From Bryobacteraceae bacterium (GTDB lineage: Bacteria; Acidobacteriota; Terriglobia; Bryobacterales; Bryobacteraceae): 20,986 nucleotides of DNA. Positions within the stretch are counted from its first letter, which is position 1; every line of letters begins with the position of its first letter. A program made the position numbers and the translations under genes. The stretch lies in the NCBI GenBank assembly GCA_029975915.1, contig JARKOC010000329.1, forward strand, positions 1 through 20,986, in the 5' to 3' direction. Under the pieces are notes generated by a model. That model had not been told where the DNA came from and did not search any database. It saw nothing but the letters and a program-made list of their open reading frames with translations. This document shows positions 1-9,711 of this stretch, one piece after another.

Positions 1-141
<141 letters not shown>

Positions 142-172
142 ACCTTGCTGTCTCCTCTAGAGAACTCGAACC

Positions 173-2254
<2,082 letters not shown>

Positions 2255-2329
2255 AAATTATGTCAAGCGCGGCGGTCTTGAATCGCTCCTATTTATTCAA
2301 AATCAGTAACTTACAAACAACTAAACAAA

Positions 2330-2800
2330 CTACCACCGGAAGTGGGCAAAGGCCTTGTTGGCCTCGGCCATGCGGTGGACATCGTCCTTCTTCTTGATCG
2401 CCGAGCCACGCATGTTGGCGGCATCCATGAGCTCTCCGGCAAGTTTCTCGGCCATGCCACGCTCGGCCCTAGCGCGAGCGCCGTTCAGAATCCAGCGGAT
2501 CGCCAGTGAGGTGCGCCGGTTCTGAGGAACTTCGATCGGAACCTGATAGTTGGCGCCACCCACACGGCGGGTCTTCACTTCCAGCATCGGCTTGCAGTTC
2601 TCCACCGCCTTCTTGAACAACTTCAGCGGGTCGTCCTGCGCCTTCTCCTGCATCGTCTCCAATGCGCTGTAGAAGATGCCCTGAGCGATGGTCTTTTTGC
2701 CATCCCACATCATCGAGTTGATGAACTTTGCGGCGAGAGTCGAGCTATAGACTGGATCCGGCTGGATCTCTCGTGATTCTGCCCCACGGCGACGAGACAT
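2330..2800 (-). CDS. rpsG: 30S ribosomal protein S7
   Basis: S7 nucleates assembly of the 30S head by binding the 3' major domain of 16S rRNA, and in E. coli it represses its own operon. The 156-residue product has the normal bacterial length. It carries the conserved segment [19 protein letters not shown] followed by the [11 protein letters not shown] region. The ATG at 2800 lies 20 bases after the rpsL stop, with a purine-rich AGGGGAG-like Shine-Dalgarno in that gap. Operon position between rpsL and fusA is the standard one. Confidence 0.98.
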   Translation of the reverse strand: MSRRRGAESREIQPDPVYSSTLAAKFINSMMWDGKKTIAQGIFYSALETMQEKAQDDPLKLFKKAVENCKPMLEVKTRRVGGANYQVPIEVPQNRRTSLAIRWILNGARARAERGMAEKLAGELMDAANMRGSAIKKKDDVHRMAEANKAFAHFRW

Positions 2801-2820
2801 ATCTCTCTACTCCCCTTCCC

Positions 2821-3216
2821 TTACTTCTTCTTCACCTGAGCGCCGGCTTTCGGCCTCTTGGCGCCGTACTTCGATCGGCCCTGCATCCGCCCGGACACGC
2901 CGGCGGCATCCAGCGTGCCGCGCACGATGTGATAGCGGACACCCGGTAGATCCTTGACGCGGCCGCCGCGGATGAGCACAATCGAGTGCTCCTGCAAGTT
3001 GTGCCCAACGCCCGGAATGTAGGTTGTCACCTCAATGCCGTTGGTCAAGCGGACACGGGCAACCTTGCGCAACGCCGAGTTCGGCTTCTTGGGCGTCGTC
3101 GTGTAAACGCGGGTGCATACACCGCGCCGCTGGGGACATTTCTGCAGGGCTGGGCTGGCGGTCTTATAGACCGTCGGCTTCCGCCCCTTGCGAACGAGCT
3201 GATTGAACGTAGGCAC
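2821..3216 (-). CDS. rpsL: 30S ribosomal protein S12
   Basis: S12 is the decoding-centre protein of the 30S subunit. The 131-residue product contains [20 protein letters not shown] and [13 protein letters not shown]. Lys43 and Lys88, the positions mutated in streptomycin resistance in other bacteria, are both wild-type here. Asp89, the site of beta-methylthiolation in E. coli, is present. The C-terminal tail is slightly longer and Lys-rich. Translation starts at GTG (3216), supported by GAGG (complement of 3224-3227) seven bases upstream. It is the first gene of the str operon and follows a long leader. Confidence 0.98.
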   Translation of the reverse strand: MPTFNQLVRKGRKPTVYKTASPALQKCPQRRGVCTRVYTTTPKKPNSALRKVARVRLTNGIEVTTYIPGVGHNLQEHSIVLIRGGRVKDLPGVRYHIVRGTLDAAGVSGRMQGRSKYGAKRPKAGAQVKKK

Positions 3217-3794
3217 GCACTAACCTCGGTTTGCAGTCTTTAACGATGCGTCGTTGTCTATCGCACCCGGCCGCGCACTTGCGCACACAGACCTTTTCGA
3301 TGCGTCACTTCAGACCAAACAAATCTCGGGAGGATCCCGCTTCTGTAATGACTCCGGCTCGAATCGCTCCTTGCCAGCGCCAAATCTAGAGGGTCGCTTC
3401 GGACTCGCCCATGCCCTGCCAGTAACGCTTGAGTTTACCGGGGCCTCGGGGCGGGCTCCCAGACGGCTTCCTGCCATACAAGCCGCAGAAAGGGTAACTA
3501 GGAGCGGAAGAACACACTCCGCAAACCTTTTCAGGTTACACAAGGCGGCCCAAGAGTGTCAACTGAGCCCCGGCCGCCACCGCATTTCGACGGCAATATT
3601 AACACAATTTAATTTTTTCGATCTGGGTGCAAGGCCTCACCGCAATGGCTCAACTGCATCCCTCCGGCCCGAATGCCACACCTGCCATGTTCGCGATCAA
3701 GCTCGCGGATCGATGTTGGGCCCTGGCTGGTTCGCCGCCTCCGGATCCCGGGAAATTGCGGCCAAACGAACTGTCTTTGAGCTTAAACCGTTGA
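3217..3794. other. Gene-free 578-base region upstream of the str operon
   Basis: No convincing gene lies here. Reading frames on both strands lack a family match, and one plus-strand frame simply runs on antisense into tsaC. The region holds the probable str promoter and about 310 bases of transcribed leader before rpsL. It also has an AT-rich patch at 3595-3620, unlike the GC-rich surroundings, which may be a second promoter or an upstream element. No terminator with a T-run was seen after tsaC, so read-through from prfB-tsaC into the str operon is possible. Confidence 0.6.
3533..3562 (-). promoter_or_regulatory. Probable sigma-70 promoter of the str operon
   Basis: On the minus strand a perfect -35 TTGACA (complement of 3557-3562) is followed after 18 bases by TAACCT (complement of 3533-3538). 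The -10 is weak. Transcription would begin near 3526 and give a leader of about 310 bases before the rpsL GTG. That length leaves room for leader-based control, which I cannot show from sequence. Confidence 0.5.
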
Positions 3795-4829
3795 TTAAGT
3801 TGACGATGCACGCTTCAGCCGGTCACGGATGCCAACCCATTCCTGGCCTGAAGGAGGCTCCTCCACAGCGATCCAATCAAGTCCCTGTTGGTCAAGATGA
3901 TGCAGCGTCGAATACAGCACAGCGGCGTACTGTTGTGCCGACGAGGGCATCAGGACGTCCGCGCCAGGAAGATGAGAGAGCAGCACGCCGCGGCCGGAGG
4001 CCGGGCGCCCACCACCGGAAACAAGGAGGAGCGGAGTTCGGGGACTGTAGTGCCGGGGGTGGAGTCCAGGCGAAGGATGAGCGGCCGATGAAGATTCGTT
4101 TGGCGAGGAGACGTGTCCGATAAGCGATTCGATCTCCTCCAGGGTGACCATGCCAGGGCGGAATAGGATGGGCGGATCGGCGGCCAGAGAGATGACGGTG
4201 GATTCGATGCCGACCGGCGTGGACCCGCCATCGAGGATGAGATCTACGCGATTGCCGAGGCTGGCCCGGACATGATCCGCGGTGGTCGGCGAGAGTTCGG
4301 TGAAGCGGTTGGCGCTGGGTGCTGCGATGGGGACGCCGGAGGCAGTAATCAGAGCCAGGGCGACCGGGTGGGCAGGCATGCGGATGCCGACGGTCGGCAG
4401 GCCGGCGGTGACCTCATCCGGGACCCGGAGAGTCTTGGGCAGAATCAGGGTGAGCGGTCCGGGCCAGTGGCGGGCGGCGAGCTTTGCGGCTGATTCGGGC
4501 CAGCAGGCCACCAGCGTCCGGGCCATGGCTTCGGAATCGACGTGCACGATCAGAGGGCTGGTGGGCGGGCGGCCCTTGGCCTCAAAGATGCGGCGGACGG
4601 CGGCGGGGTCCAGGGCATTCGCGCCCAGGCCGTAGACGGTCTCCGTCGGAAAGGCGACCAGACGGCCCGAACGGATTAACTCCGCAGCACGAGCGATCAG
4701 GGATGCGGAGACGTGAGCTTGAGAGGCATCAACCCAGACAACCGGTGCTTCAGAAGTATCCTGAGCGAGGCTCGTCTCACGCGGCGGCCCGCTCTCTCCG
4801 TTCGCGCTTGGTTTGGGATCAGTGGGCAC
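3795..4829 (-). CDS. tsaC: Threonylcarbamoyl-AMP synthase, Sua5-type (long form)
   Basis: This enzyme makes threonylcarbamoyl-AMP from threonine, bicarbonate and ATP for the t6A37 modification of ANN-decoding tRNAs. The YrdC core runs from about residue 38 to 235, with PTETVYGLG (61-69), KGRP (85-88) and PSAN (171-174). A linker then leads to a C-terminal Sua5 domain with the typical HYSP motif (260-263). At 344 residues it is the long Sua5 form rather than the short E. coli TsaC. The start is a GTG at 4829, six bases after the prfB stop, with no clear Shine-Dalgarno, so translation is probably coupled to prfB. The first 30 residues are Pro/Ser-rich and may not all be real. Confidence 0.92.
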   Translation of the reverse strand: MPTDPKPSANGESGPPRETSLAQDTSEAPVVWVDASQAHVSASLIARAAELIRSGRLVAFPTETVYGLGANALDPAAVRRIFEAKGRPPTSPLIVHVDSEAMARTLVACWPESAAKLAARHWPGPLTLILPKTLRVPDEVTAGLPTVGIRMPAHPVALALITASGVPIAAPSANRFTELSPTTADHVRASLGNRVDLILDGGSTPVGIESTVISLAADPPILFRPGMVTLEEIESLIGHVSSPNESSSAAHPSPGLHPRHYSPRTPLLLVSGGGRPASGRGVLLSHLPGADVLMPSSAQQYAAVLYSTLHHLDQQGLDWIAVEEPPSGQEWVGIRDRLKRASST

Positions 4830-4835
4830 AGGGGA

Positions 4836-5979
4836 TTATTCGGGCAAGTCGTCCTTGCCGTCGCCAACGGTCTTGCCCGTCTTCTTCCAGACCAGGTAGG
4901 CGTGGATCAGCTCTTCGAGGTCGCCGTCGAGAACGCGGTCCACGTCACCTATGGCCATCTTGGTCCGGTGGTCTTTCACCAGGCGGTAAGGGGCCAAGAC
5001 GTAGCTGCGGATCTGGCTGCCGAAGTTGATGTCGGATTTCGAGTCTTCGAGTTTCTTTTCTTCCGCCCGGCGTTTGTCCATCTCGAATTCCCAGAGGCGG
5101 GCCTTCAACTGTTTCAGGGCCGAAGCCCGGTTCTTGTGTTGAGAGCGTTCGTTCTGGCACTGGACGACGATGCCGGTAGGGATATGGGTGAATCGGACCG
5201 CCGACTCGGTCCGGTTGACGTGCTGGCCTCCGGCGCCGGAAGCCCGGAAAACGTCGATTTTGAGGTCTTCGGGCTTGATTTCGATCTTGATGTCGTCGTC
5301 AACCATCGGGATGACGAAGACCGAGGCGAACGAAGTGTGGCGGCGGGCGTTCGCGTCGAAGGGCGAGATGCGAACCAGGCGGTGCACGCCGATTTCGGAT
5401 TGAAGTTGACCAAAAACGCCGTCGCCATCGATCTCGATGGTGGCGGATTTGATGCCCGCCCCTTCGCCCTCAAGGATGTCGGTGACGGTTGCCGAGAATC
5501 CGGACCGTTCTGCCCAGCGGATGAACATGCGCATGAGCATCTCGGCCCAGTCCTGGCTTTCGGTGCCGCCGGCGCCGGGGTGGATGGTCATGATGGCGCC
5601 GTGATGGTCGTTTTCGCCGGAAAGCAGCATTGCCGTTTCGAGCTTGTCGACAACGTGCCGCAACTGCTTGATTTCCTTGGCTATCTCAGCGGCGACGTCC
5701 TCGCCTTCGCGGCCGAGTTCAAACAGCGTGTCGATGTCGCTGACCAGTGTGCCTACGCTGCTGTCCTCCGCGATGGAGGCTTCCAGGCGCTTGCGGTCCT
5801 GCATGATCTTCTGGGTGCCTTCGGGGTTGTTCCAGAAGTCAGGGGAGGAGACGAGGGCTTCTATTTTTTCCAGTTGGGCGCGCTTGGAGGGGATGTCAAA
5901 GATAGCTCCGCACGGCTTCTGATTGCTGGCGGAGCTCGGTGTAGTCGCGCTCGAGTTCGTCGAGAGTCATCAGTTTCAT
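4836..5979 (-). CDS. prfB: Peptide chain release factor 2, with programmed +1 frameshift
   Basis: RF2 releases the finished peptide at UGA and UAA codons. The gene is in two frames. ATG at 5979 opens 27 codons (MKLMTLDELERDYTELRQQS then EAVRSYL), ending at CTT TGA C. Skipping T5898 joins them to DIPSKRAQLEKIEA and a 353-residue main frame, for 380 residues in total. The main frame contains the codon-recognition tripeptide SPF (in VRISPFDANARRHTS) and the catalytic GGQ (in SGAGGQHVNRTESA). A GAGG (complement of 5987-5990) seven bases before ATG 5979 supports that start; ATG 5970 in the same frame is the alternative. It is followed closely by tsaC. Confidence 0.96.
5895..5910 (-). promoter_or_regulatory. 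prfB autoregulatory +1 frameshift site
   Basis: The minus strand reads CGG AGC TAT CTT TGA C, with CTT at 5901-5899 and the in-frame stop TGA at 5898-5896. This matches the E. coli site (AGG GGG UAU CUU UGA C), including a Shine-Dalgarno-like CGGAG three codons upstream. In the known mechanism, low RF2 makes the ribosome pause at UGA and slip +1 on CUU, so RF2 controls its own synthesis. Both the slippery codon and the frame change are directly visible. Confidence 0.95.
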
Positions 5980-6020
5980 TTTAGCGCCTCGACGCCTACA
6001 TGCCTATCCTGACGCAACGA

Positions 6021-6049
6021 ATTGAAATCATTTGTCTTGTCATATTCAA
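6021..6049 (-). promoter_or_regulatory. Candidate prfB promoter
   Basis: On the minus strand TTGAAT (complement of 6044-6049) and TTCAAT (complement of 6021-6026) are 17 bases apart. Each is a fair match to the sigma-70 boxes. Predicted start is near 6014, about 35 bases before the prfB ATG. It overlaps the promoter of the divergent gene, so the two may compete. Confidence 0.4.
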
Positions 6050-6065
6050 GCTGGAAGAGTAATAT
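6037..6065 (+). promoter_or_regulatory. Candidate promoter of the Gly-rich protein gene
   Basis: TTGTCA (6037-6042), a 17-base spacer and TAATAT (6060-6065) form a good sigma-70-like promoter. The predicted start near 6072 gives a leader of about 30 bases that ends in a strong Shine-Dalgarno run. Confidence 0.5.
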
Positions 6066-6102
6066 CAGGCCGGGAACTCCTGAACGCACGGAGGAGGGAG
6101 AG

Positions 6103-6738
6103 ATGCAATCTATTCCAGGGATGACCCCAGTCCAAGCCACCCAGACCGCAAACTCGGTCAGTTCAGCCGCCCAATCAGCCAAACAGAAGTCGGTGCAGGC
6201 GGCAACAATCGAACGGATGGTGGTGCGGGAGATCGAGGCCTGGCAGCAAGACCGGGATCCAGGGCACCTGCTGCGTGCCATTAGCCTGATGCAGGGGATG
6301 GTTGGGGTATCAACGAGTATGGCGTCAGCTTCGGCGCAGGCGGCCAGCGCAGTCACGGGGTCAACCAATTCGTGGCAGCCTGAGCCCGCACAGGGTTTCA
6401 GCGGAGCCGAAGGCAACATACCGATCGGCGGTTTGGCGGATGCCGCGCAGGATGCCATCGACAGGGCCGCGGAGTTCGCCAAGAGCAGGGTCCGTAATGC
6501 TCGGCGGAACTTCGAGGAGGCGGCGCAGAGTACGTACGACACGTTGAAGAAGGTCGCACAAGGGGTCGTGGACCAAGCCAAGCAGGGGGGACACAACGCG
6601 GGGATGCAGGGTGGAGGCTATGGAGGCTTCGGCGGCAGGGCGCAAGGCCAGATCCCGGGCGCGCCCGGCGGAGGAGGCCAGCAGGGGGCACCGGGAGGAT
6701 TCGGCGGCAGGGCAAGCGGCACGATTCCGCAGCGATAA
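6103..6738 (+). CDS. Uncharacterised protein with Gly-rich C-terminal tail
   Basis: I do not recognise this 211-residue protein. The ATG at 6103 follows an excellent GGAGGAGGGAGAG ribosome site, which decides the start over an upstream frame extension. Residues 1-55 are rich in Gln/Ala/Ser/Thr and look helical. A segment VVREIEAWQQDRDPGHLLRA follows (about 45-65), then an Ala/Ser-rich stretch. A helical region with Lys/Arg and Glu covers about 130-165. The last 45 residues are Gly/Gln-rich with an imperfect repeat: GGFGGRAQGQIPGAPGG, then GGFGGRASGTIPQ. No signal peptide or membrane segment is evident. It is alone on its strand, divergent from prfB and convergent with the peptidase gene. Confidence 0.8.
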   Translation: MQSIPGMTPVQATQTANSVSSAAQSAKQKSVQAATIERMVVREIEAWQQDRDPGHLLRAISLMQGMVGVSTSMASASAQAASAVTGSTNSWQPEPAQGFSGAEGNIPIGGLADAAQDAIDRAAEFAKSRVRNARRNFEEAAQSTYDTLKKVAQGVVDQAKQGGHNAGMQGGGYGGFGGRAQGQIPGAPGGGGQQGAPGGFGGRASGTIPQR

Positions 6739-6754
6739 AAGCAGGCGCCGAAGA

Positions 6755-8119
6755 TCAAAGATCTGTCAGACGGCCTGGGGAGTCGGCCAAACCATACACC
6801 ATCACGGCCAGCGCGGCCACGGCTTCGCGGAAGTGACCTGGGTCTACCTTATCGAGCGTGTCTGCGTGCGTGTGGTGCCACTCGAAGTAACGCCCACCCG
6901 TGGTACGTAGAGCAAGGCCAGGGACGCCTTCGCGCATGATGGGGCCGATATCGGCTCCGCCGCCGCCTGAAATGATTTCATCGGCTTTGATGGCTGAAAG
7001 CGGCGCGGCAAGCGCCCTGAGCACAGACAGTCCGCGATCCTGTACTTCTTGCCCAGCATTTGGGATCGTGAGCCCAAAGCCAGAGGGCTTTTCGCAACCG
7101 CCGTCCATTTCGATGGCGGCGACATGGTTTTTCACGGCATCGCCCACCCATTCGCGATAGGCGCGCCCCCCGCGAAGACCGTTCTCCTCATTGGCGAACA
7201 GGACGACACGAACAGTACGGCGGGCGCGGATGCCCAGGTCCTTCAGCAGTTTAACGGCGGTCCAGCAGGCAATACAAGCGGCGCCGTCGTCGTGTGCGCC
7301 ATGGCCAACGTCCCAGGAATCATAGTGGCCGCCGAGGACGACGATCTCATCGGGTTTCTCGCGGCCACGCCACTCGGCGATGACGTTGGCGCCCTTGGCG
7401 TCGGGCAATGTTCTGGCGCTCATGACCAAACGAACACTGGCCGGCACGCCAGTACGCTGGAGGCGGAGCAGCATCGCCGCGTCCTCGGCTGAGATGCCTG
7501 CGGTTGGGATCTGGCGGATGCCGTCCTGGTAGCGCATCATGCCGGTGTGGGGCGTCCGGTGGCCCACTGGACCGGCGCCTCGAACCAGCGCGGCGACGGC
7601 TCCATGCCGGGCGGCGCGCGATGCGCCATTGGTGCGATAGGCGACGGTCCGGCCGTAACCCTCCCATGGGACGGCGTAGACGACGATCTTGCCGCGGACG
7701 TTGGCCTCACCGAGCGAGTCCAGTTCGTCGAAGTTCTCGACGGCGATGGTCTCCGCGGTAATGCCGCCCGGCGGCGTTGCAATCGAACCGCCTAGGCCGA
7801 GGATCGGCAAATCGGTCTCCCAGGGCGCGATCAAGCGGGCGGATTCCTCGCCGCGGACCCAATGCGGGACCATCACCTCGGGGGTGGCCACATTTTCCAG
7901 GCCGTCATTGCGCATCCCGGCGGCGGCCCATTCGATCGAGCGCATCATGGCCGGGGAACCCGAGAGGCGATGGCCAATGGTGTAGCAGAGGGTTTCCAGC
8001 CGCTGCCAGCCGGTCTGATCGGCCAGGGCAGCTTCGATCAAGCGCTGAGCGGGCGTTTGGGCGGCAAAAGCCGGGGCGAGTGAACCGGCTGCGGTGACAA
8101 ATTCTCTTCGATTGAGCAT
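6755..8119 (-). CDS. Secreted M28-family zinc aminopeptidase/carboxypeptidase (CPQ-like)
   Basis: A predicted exported metallopeptidase of 454 residues. The N-terminus MLNRREFVTAAGSLAPAFAA is Tat-like, with paired arginines and an Ala-rich end. A PA-domain-like insert lies around 110-235. The peptidase domain has the two-zinc ligand set of family M28: GGHYDSWD (His265), HDDGA (Asp277), NEENG (Glu311/312), Asp339 and HHTHAD (His415/416). The run GGHYDSWDVGHGAHDDG resembles carboxypeptidase Q and related M28B enzymes. The substrate is not predictable. The frame is open back to 8143, but ATG 8119 gives the sensible signal peptide. The gene is divergent from the ferrochelatase gene and ends 16 bases from the convergent Gly-rich gene. 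Confidence 0.9.
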   Translation of the reverse strand: MLNRREFVTAAGSLAPAFAAQTPAQRLIEAALADQTGWQRLETLCYTIGHRLSGSPAMMRSIEWAAAGMRNDGLENVATPEVMVPHWVRGEESARLIAPWETDLPILGLGGSIATPPGGITAETIAVENFDELDSLGEANVRGKIVVYAVPWEGYGRTVAYRTNGASRAARHGAVAALVRGAGPVGHRTPHTGMMRYQDGIRQIPTAGISAEDAAMLLRLQRTGVPASVRLVMSARTLPDAKGANVIAEWRGREKPDEIVVLGGHYDSWDVGHGAHDDGAACIACWTAVKLLKDLGIRARRTVRVVLFANEENGLRGGRAYREWVGDAVKNHVAAIEMDGGCEKPSGFGLTIPNAGQEVQDRGLSVLRALAAPLSAIKADEIISGGGGADIGPIMREGVPGLALRTTGGRYFEWHHTHADTLDKVDPGHFREAVAALAVMVYGLADSPGRLTDL

Positions 8120-8121
8120 GG

Positions 8122-8153
8122 AAACCCGGATTTTCTCACACACGGCCGGGTTT
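8122..8153. repeat. Inverted repeat in the M28/ferrochelatase divergent promoter
   Basis: AAACCCGG (8122-8129) and CCGGGTTT (8146-8153) are perfect complements separated by 16 bases. They sit in the 51-base gap between two divergent genes. This could be an operator for a dimeric regulator or a hairpin in the peptidase mRNA leader. No regulator is encoded nearby. Confidence 0.5.
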
Positions 8154-8170
8154 GCGGCATCTTAGAGAGA

Positions 8171-9199
8171 GTGGAACTGAACTACGACGCAGTGTTGGTC
8201 CTGAGTTTCGGAGGACCGGAGAAGCCCGAAGACGTGATGCCATTCCTTGAGAACGTGACGCGCGGCCGTAATGTCCCGCGAGAACGGCTCGAAGAGGTCG
8301 CGGAGAACTACATGATGTTCGGCGGGCGGAGTCCGATCAACGACCAATGCCGGGCGCTGATTGCGGCGCTGAAGCCGGAACTCGCATTGCACGGCGTTAA
8401 CCTTCCGATTTATTGGGGCAACCGGAACTGGCACCCGTTCATTGAGGACACGATGCGCCAAATGAAAAACGACGGGATCCGGCGGGCGGTGGTCTTCGTC
8501 ACCTCGGCATATTCATCGTATTCAGCGTGCCGCCAGTATCTGGAGGATATCGAGCGGGCCAGGGCGGCGGCAGGCGAGGGCGCTCCGGTGTGCGACAAGC
8601 TCAAGCATTTCTACAACAGACCAGGGTTCCTGGAAGCCCTGGGCGACAGGCTGGAAGCGGCGTTTTTCCAAGTCCCGGGTCCTGAGCAATCCTCGGCCAG
8701 GCTCCTGTTCACGGCGCACAGCGTGCCGCTGTCGATGGCGAAGACGTCGCGGTATGTCGAGCAGTTGGAGGAAGTTGCAGCGCACCTGGCGGCCAGGATG
8801 GGCAGGAAGGAGTACCGGCTGGTTTGGCAGAGCCGGAGCGGGCCGCCATCGCAGCCATGGCTTGAACCGGACATCAAGGATGCTCTGGGCGAACTGGCCT
8901 CGGAAGCCGGCTCCCGCTGGGTGGTGGTGCAGCCGATCGGGTTCATCTCGGATCACATGGAAGTGATTGTCGATCTGGACACGCAGGCGATGGCCCACGC
9001 ACGGTCGCTTGGGTTGGAGATGGTCAGGGCAGGGACGGCCGGGACACATCCTGCGTTTGTTTCGATGATCCGGGAGTTGATCCAGGAGAGGATCACGAGC
9101 GGGGAGGCGGCTAATCCGTGCCTGGCGAACTGTTGCCCGAGCCCGATAATGCTGGCGGGGATCGGCCCTGGGCTGGGCGCGCGCCCCGGGGGAGTATGA
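8171..9199 (+). CDS. hemH: Ferrochelatase (possibly coproporphyrin ferrochelatase)
   Basis: This enzyme inserts ferrous iron into a porphyrin at the end of heme synthesis. The 342-residue protein starts LNYDAVLVLSFGGPE after a GTG at 8171. It has the catalytic His in FTAHSVPLSM (His183) and the acidic partner in GFISDHMEVIVDLD (Glu264). The segment FVTSAYSSYSACRQYLEDI resembles actinobacterial enzymes, which act on coproporphyrin III, so the substrate may be coproporphyrin rather than protoporphyrin. Near the C-terminus are Cys317, Cys321 and Cys322 (NPCLANCCPS), with an internal Cys141. Several bacterial ferrochelatases hold a [2Fe-2S] cluster with similar cysteines, but the spacing here is not identical. 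No other heme genes are in the window. Confidence 0.93.
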   Translation: MELNYDAVLVLSFGGPEKPEDVMPFLENVTRGRNVPRERLEEVAENYMMFGGRSPINDQCRALIAALKPELALHGVNLPIYWGNRNWHPFIEDTMRQMKNDGIRRAVVFVTSAYSSYSACRQYLEDIERARAAAGEGAPVCDKLKHFYNRPGFLEALGDRLEAAFFQVPGPEQSSARLLFTAHSVPLSMAKTSRYVEQLEEVAAHLAARMGRKEYRLVWQSRSGPPSQPWLEPDIKDALGELASEAGSRWVVVQPIGFISDHMEVIVDLDTQAMAHARSLGLEMVRAGTAGTHPAFVSMIRELIQERITSGEAANPCLANCCPSPIMLAGIGPGLGARPGGV

Positions 9200-9499
9200 A
9201 GCCGGGCGGCGAAGGGTGATCATTTGCCGCCTCGCGCTTGTCGGGGAATCGCCACATCAGCGGGCGAACGCGTCTTGGTAGTCTACTTCGTCCTCACGCG
9301 CCGAAGCGCGCCGGATGGTCGATACCCACCGCTGATGGCGAGCCGCCTCGCGTGGGCGGCGGCCCGGTGTCGATCTACCTCGCGCTGACGCGCGAGGCTC
9401 GCCGAATCGTCCCATCGGGAGGCAGACCTTGGGTCTAGCTCACTCTCGTGCGCCGCGGCTCGCCGGGCAGTGGGGCTGCGGGAGGCAACAGGGCGGACA
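9200..9499. other. Gene-free 300-base spacer with hairpins
   Basis: No supported gene. Just after the hemH stop, GGCGGC (9205-9210) and GCCGCC (9226-9231) can pair, but no T-run follows, so it is only a weak terminator candidate. CCTCGCG (9378-9384) and CGCGAGG (9391-9397) form a perfect seven-base-pair hairpin with a six-base loop. An imperfect repeat of about 33 bases is present at 9282-9314 and 9374-9407. The spacer separates convergent hemH and the VWA operon. Confidence 0.5.
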
Positions 9500-9700
9500 T
9501 CAGCCCTGGGCCATGCGGTCGGCCCAGCGCAAAAATCGCGCCAGGTCCGCCCGGTGCGACCAAACGAACTGCCAGAACTGGGCGGGTGTGATGCGGTCGG
9601 CATGGAGGCCTGAATAGGTCTCAATGCGCCAAAGCCAATAAGGCGACCGCCAGGGCCTGAGCCGGTACCCTTTGGATGCGCGCCAGAGGTAACCGATCAT
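9500..9700 (-). CDS. Small Trp/Arg-rich protein, last gene of the VWA operon
   Basis: A 66-residue ORF of unknown function. Its ATG at 9700 is 11 bases after the stop of the VWA gene, and an AGGAAC overlapping that junction can serve as ribosome site. That spacing argues for a real, coupled gene. Composition is striking, with 7 Trp and 10 Arg in 66 residues. The N-terminal half (MIGYLWRASKGYRLRPWRSP) is basic and aromatic; the C-terminal half (TPAQFWQFVWSHRADLARFL) looks like an amphipathic helix. There is no signal peptide or clear membrane span. I know of no family with certainty; a nucleic-acid or membrane-surface binding role would be a guess. Confidence 0.65.
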   Translation of the reverse strand: MIGYLWRASKGYRLRPWRSPYWLWRIETYSGLHADRITPAQFWQFVWSHRADLARFLRWADRMAQG

Positions 9701-9711
9701 GACGTTCGTTC

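Noticed and set aside
3310..3543. 77-codon minus-strand frame with a lipoprotein-like start in the str leader
   Set aside because: It starts at TTG inside the predicted -10 region, lacks a ribosome site and its C-terminal half has no protein-like pattern.
3254..4123. 289-codon plus-strand frame upstream and antisense of tsaC
   Set aside because: The second part mirrors tsaC and the first part covers the str promoter region; composition is random-looking with no motif or ribosome site.
4713..5984. Long 423-codon plus-strand frame
   Set aside because: It is antisense to prfB, which has unmistakable GGQ and SPF motifs. High-GC codon bias creates such mirror frames.
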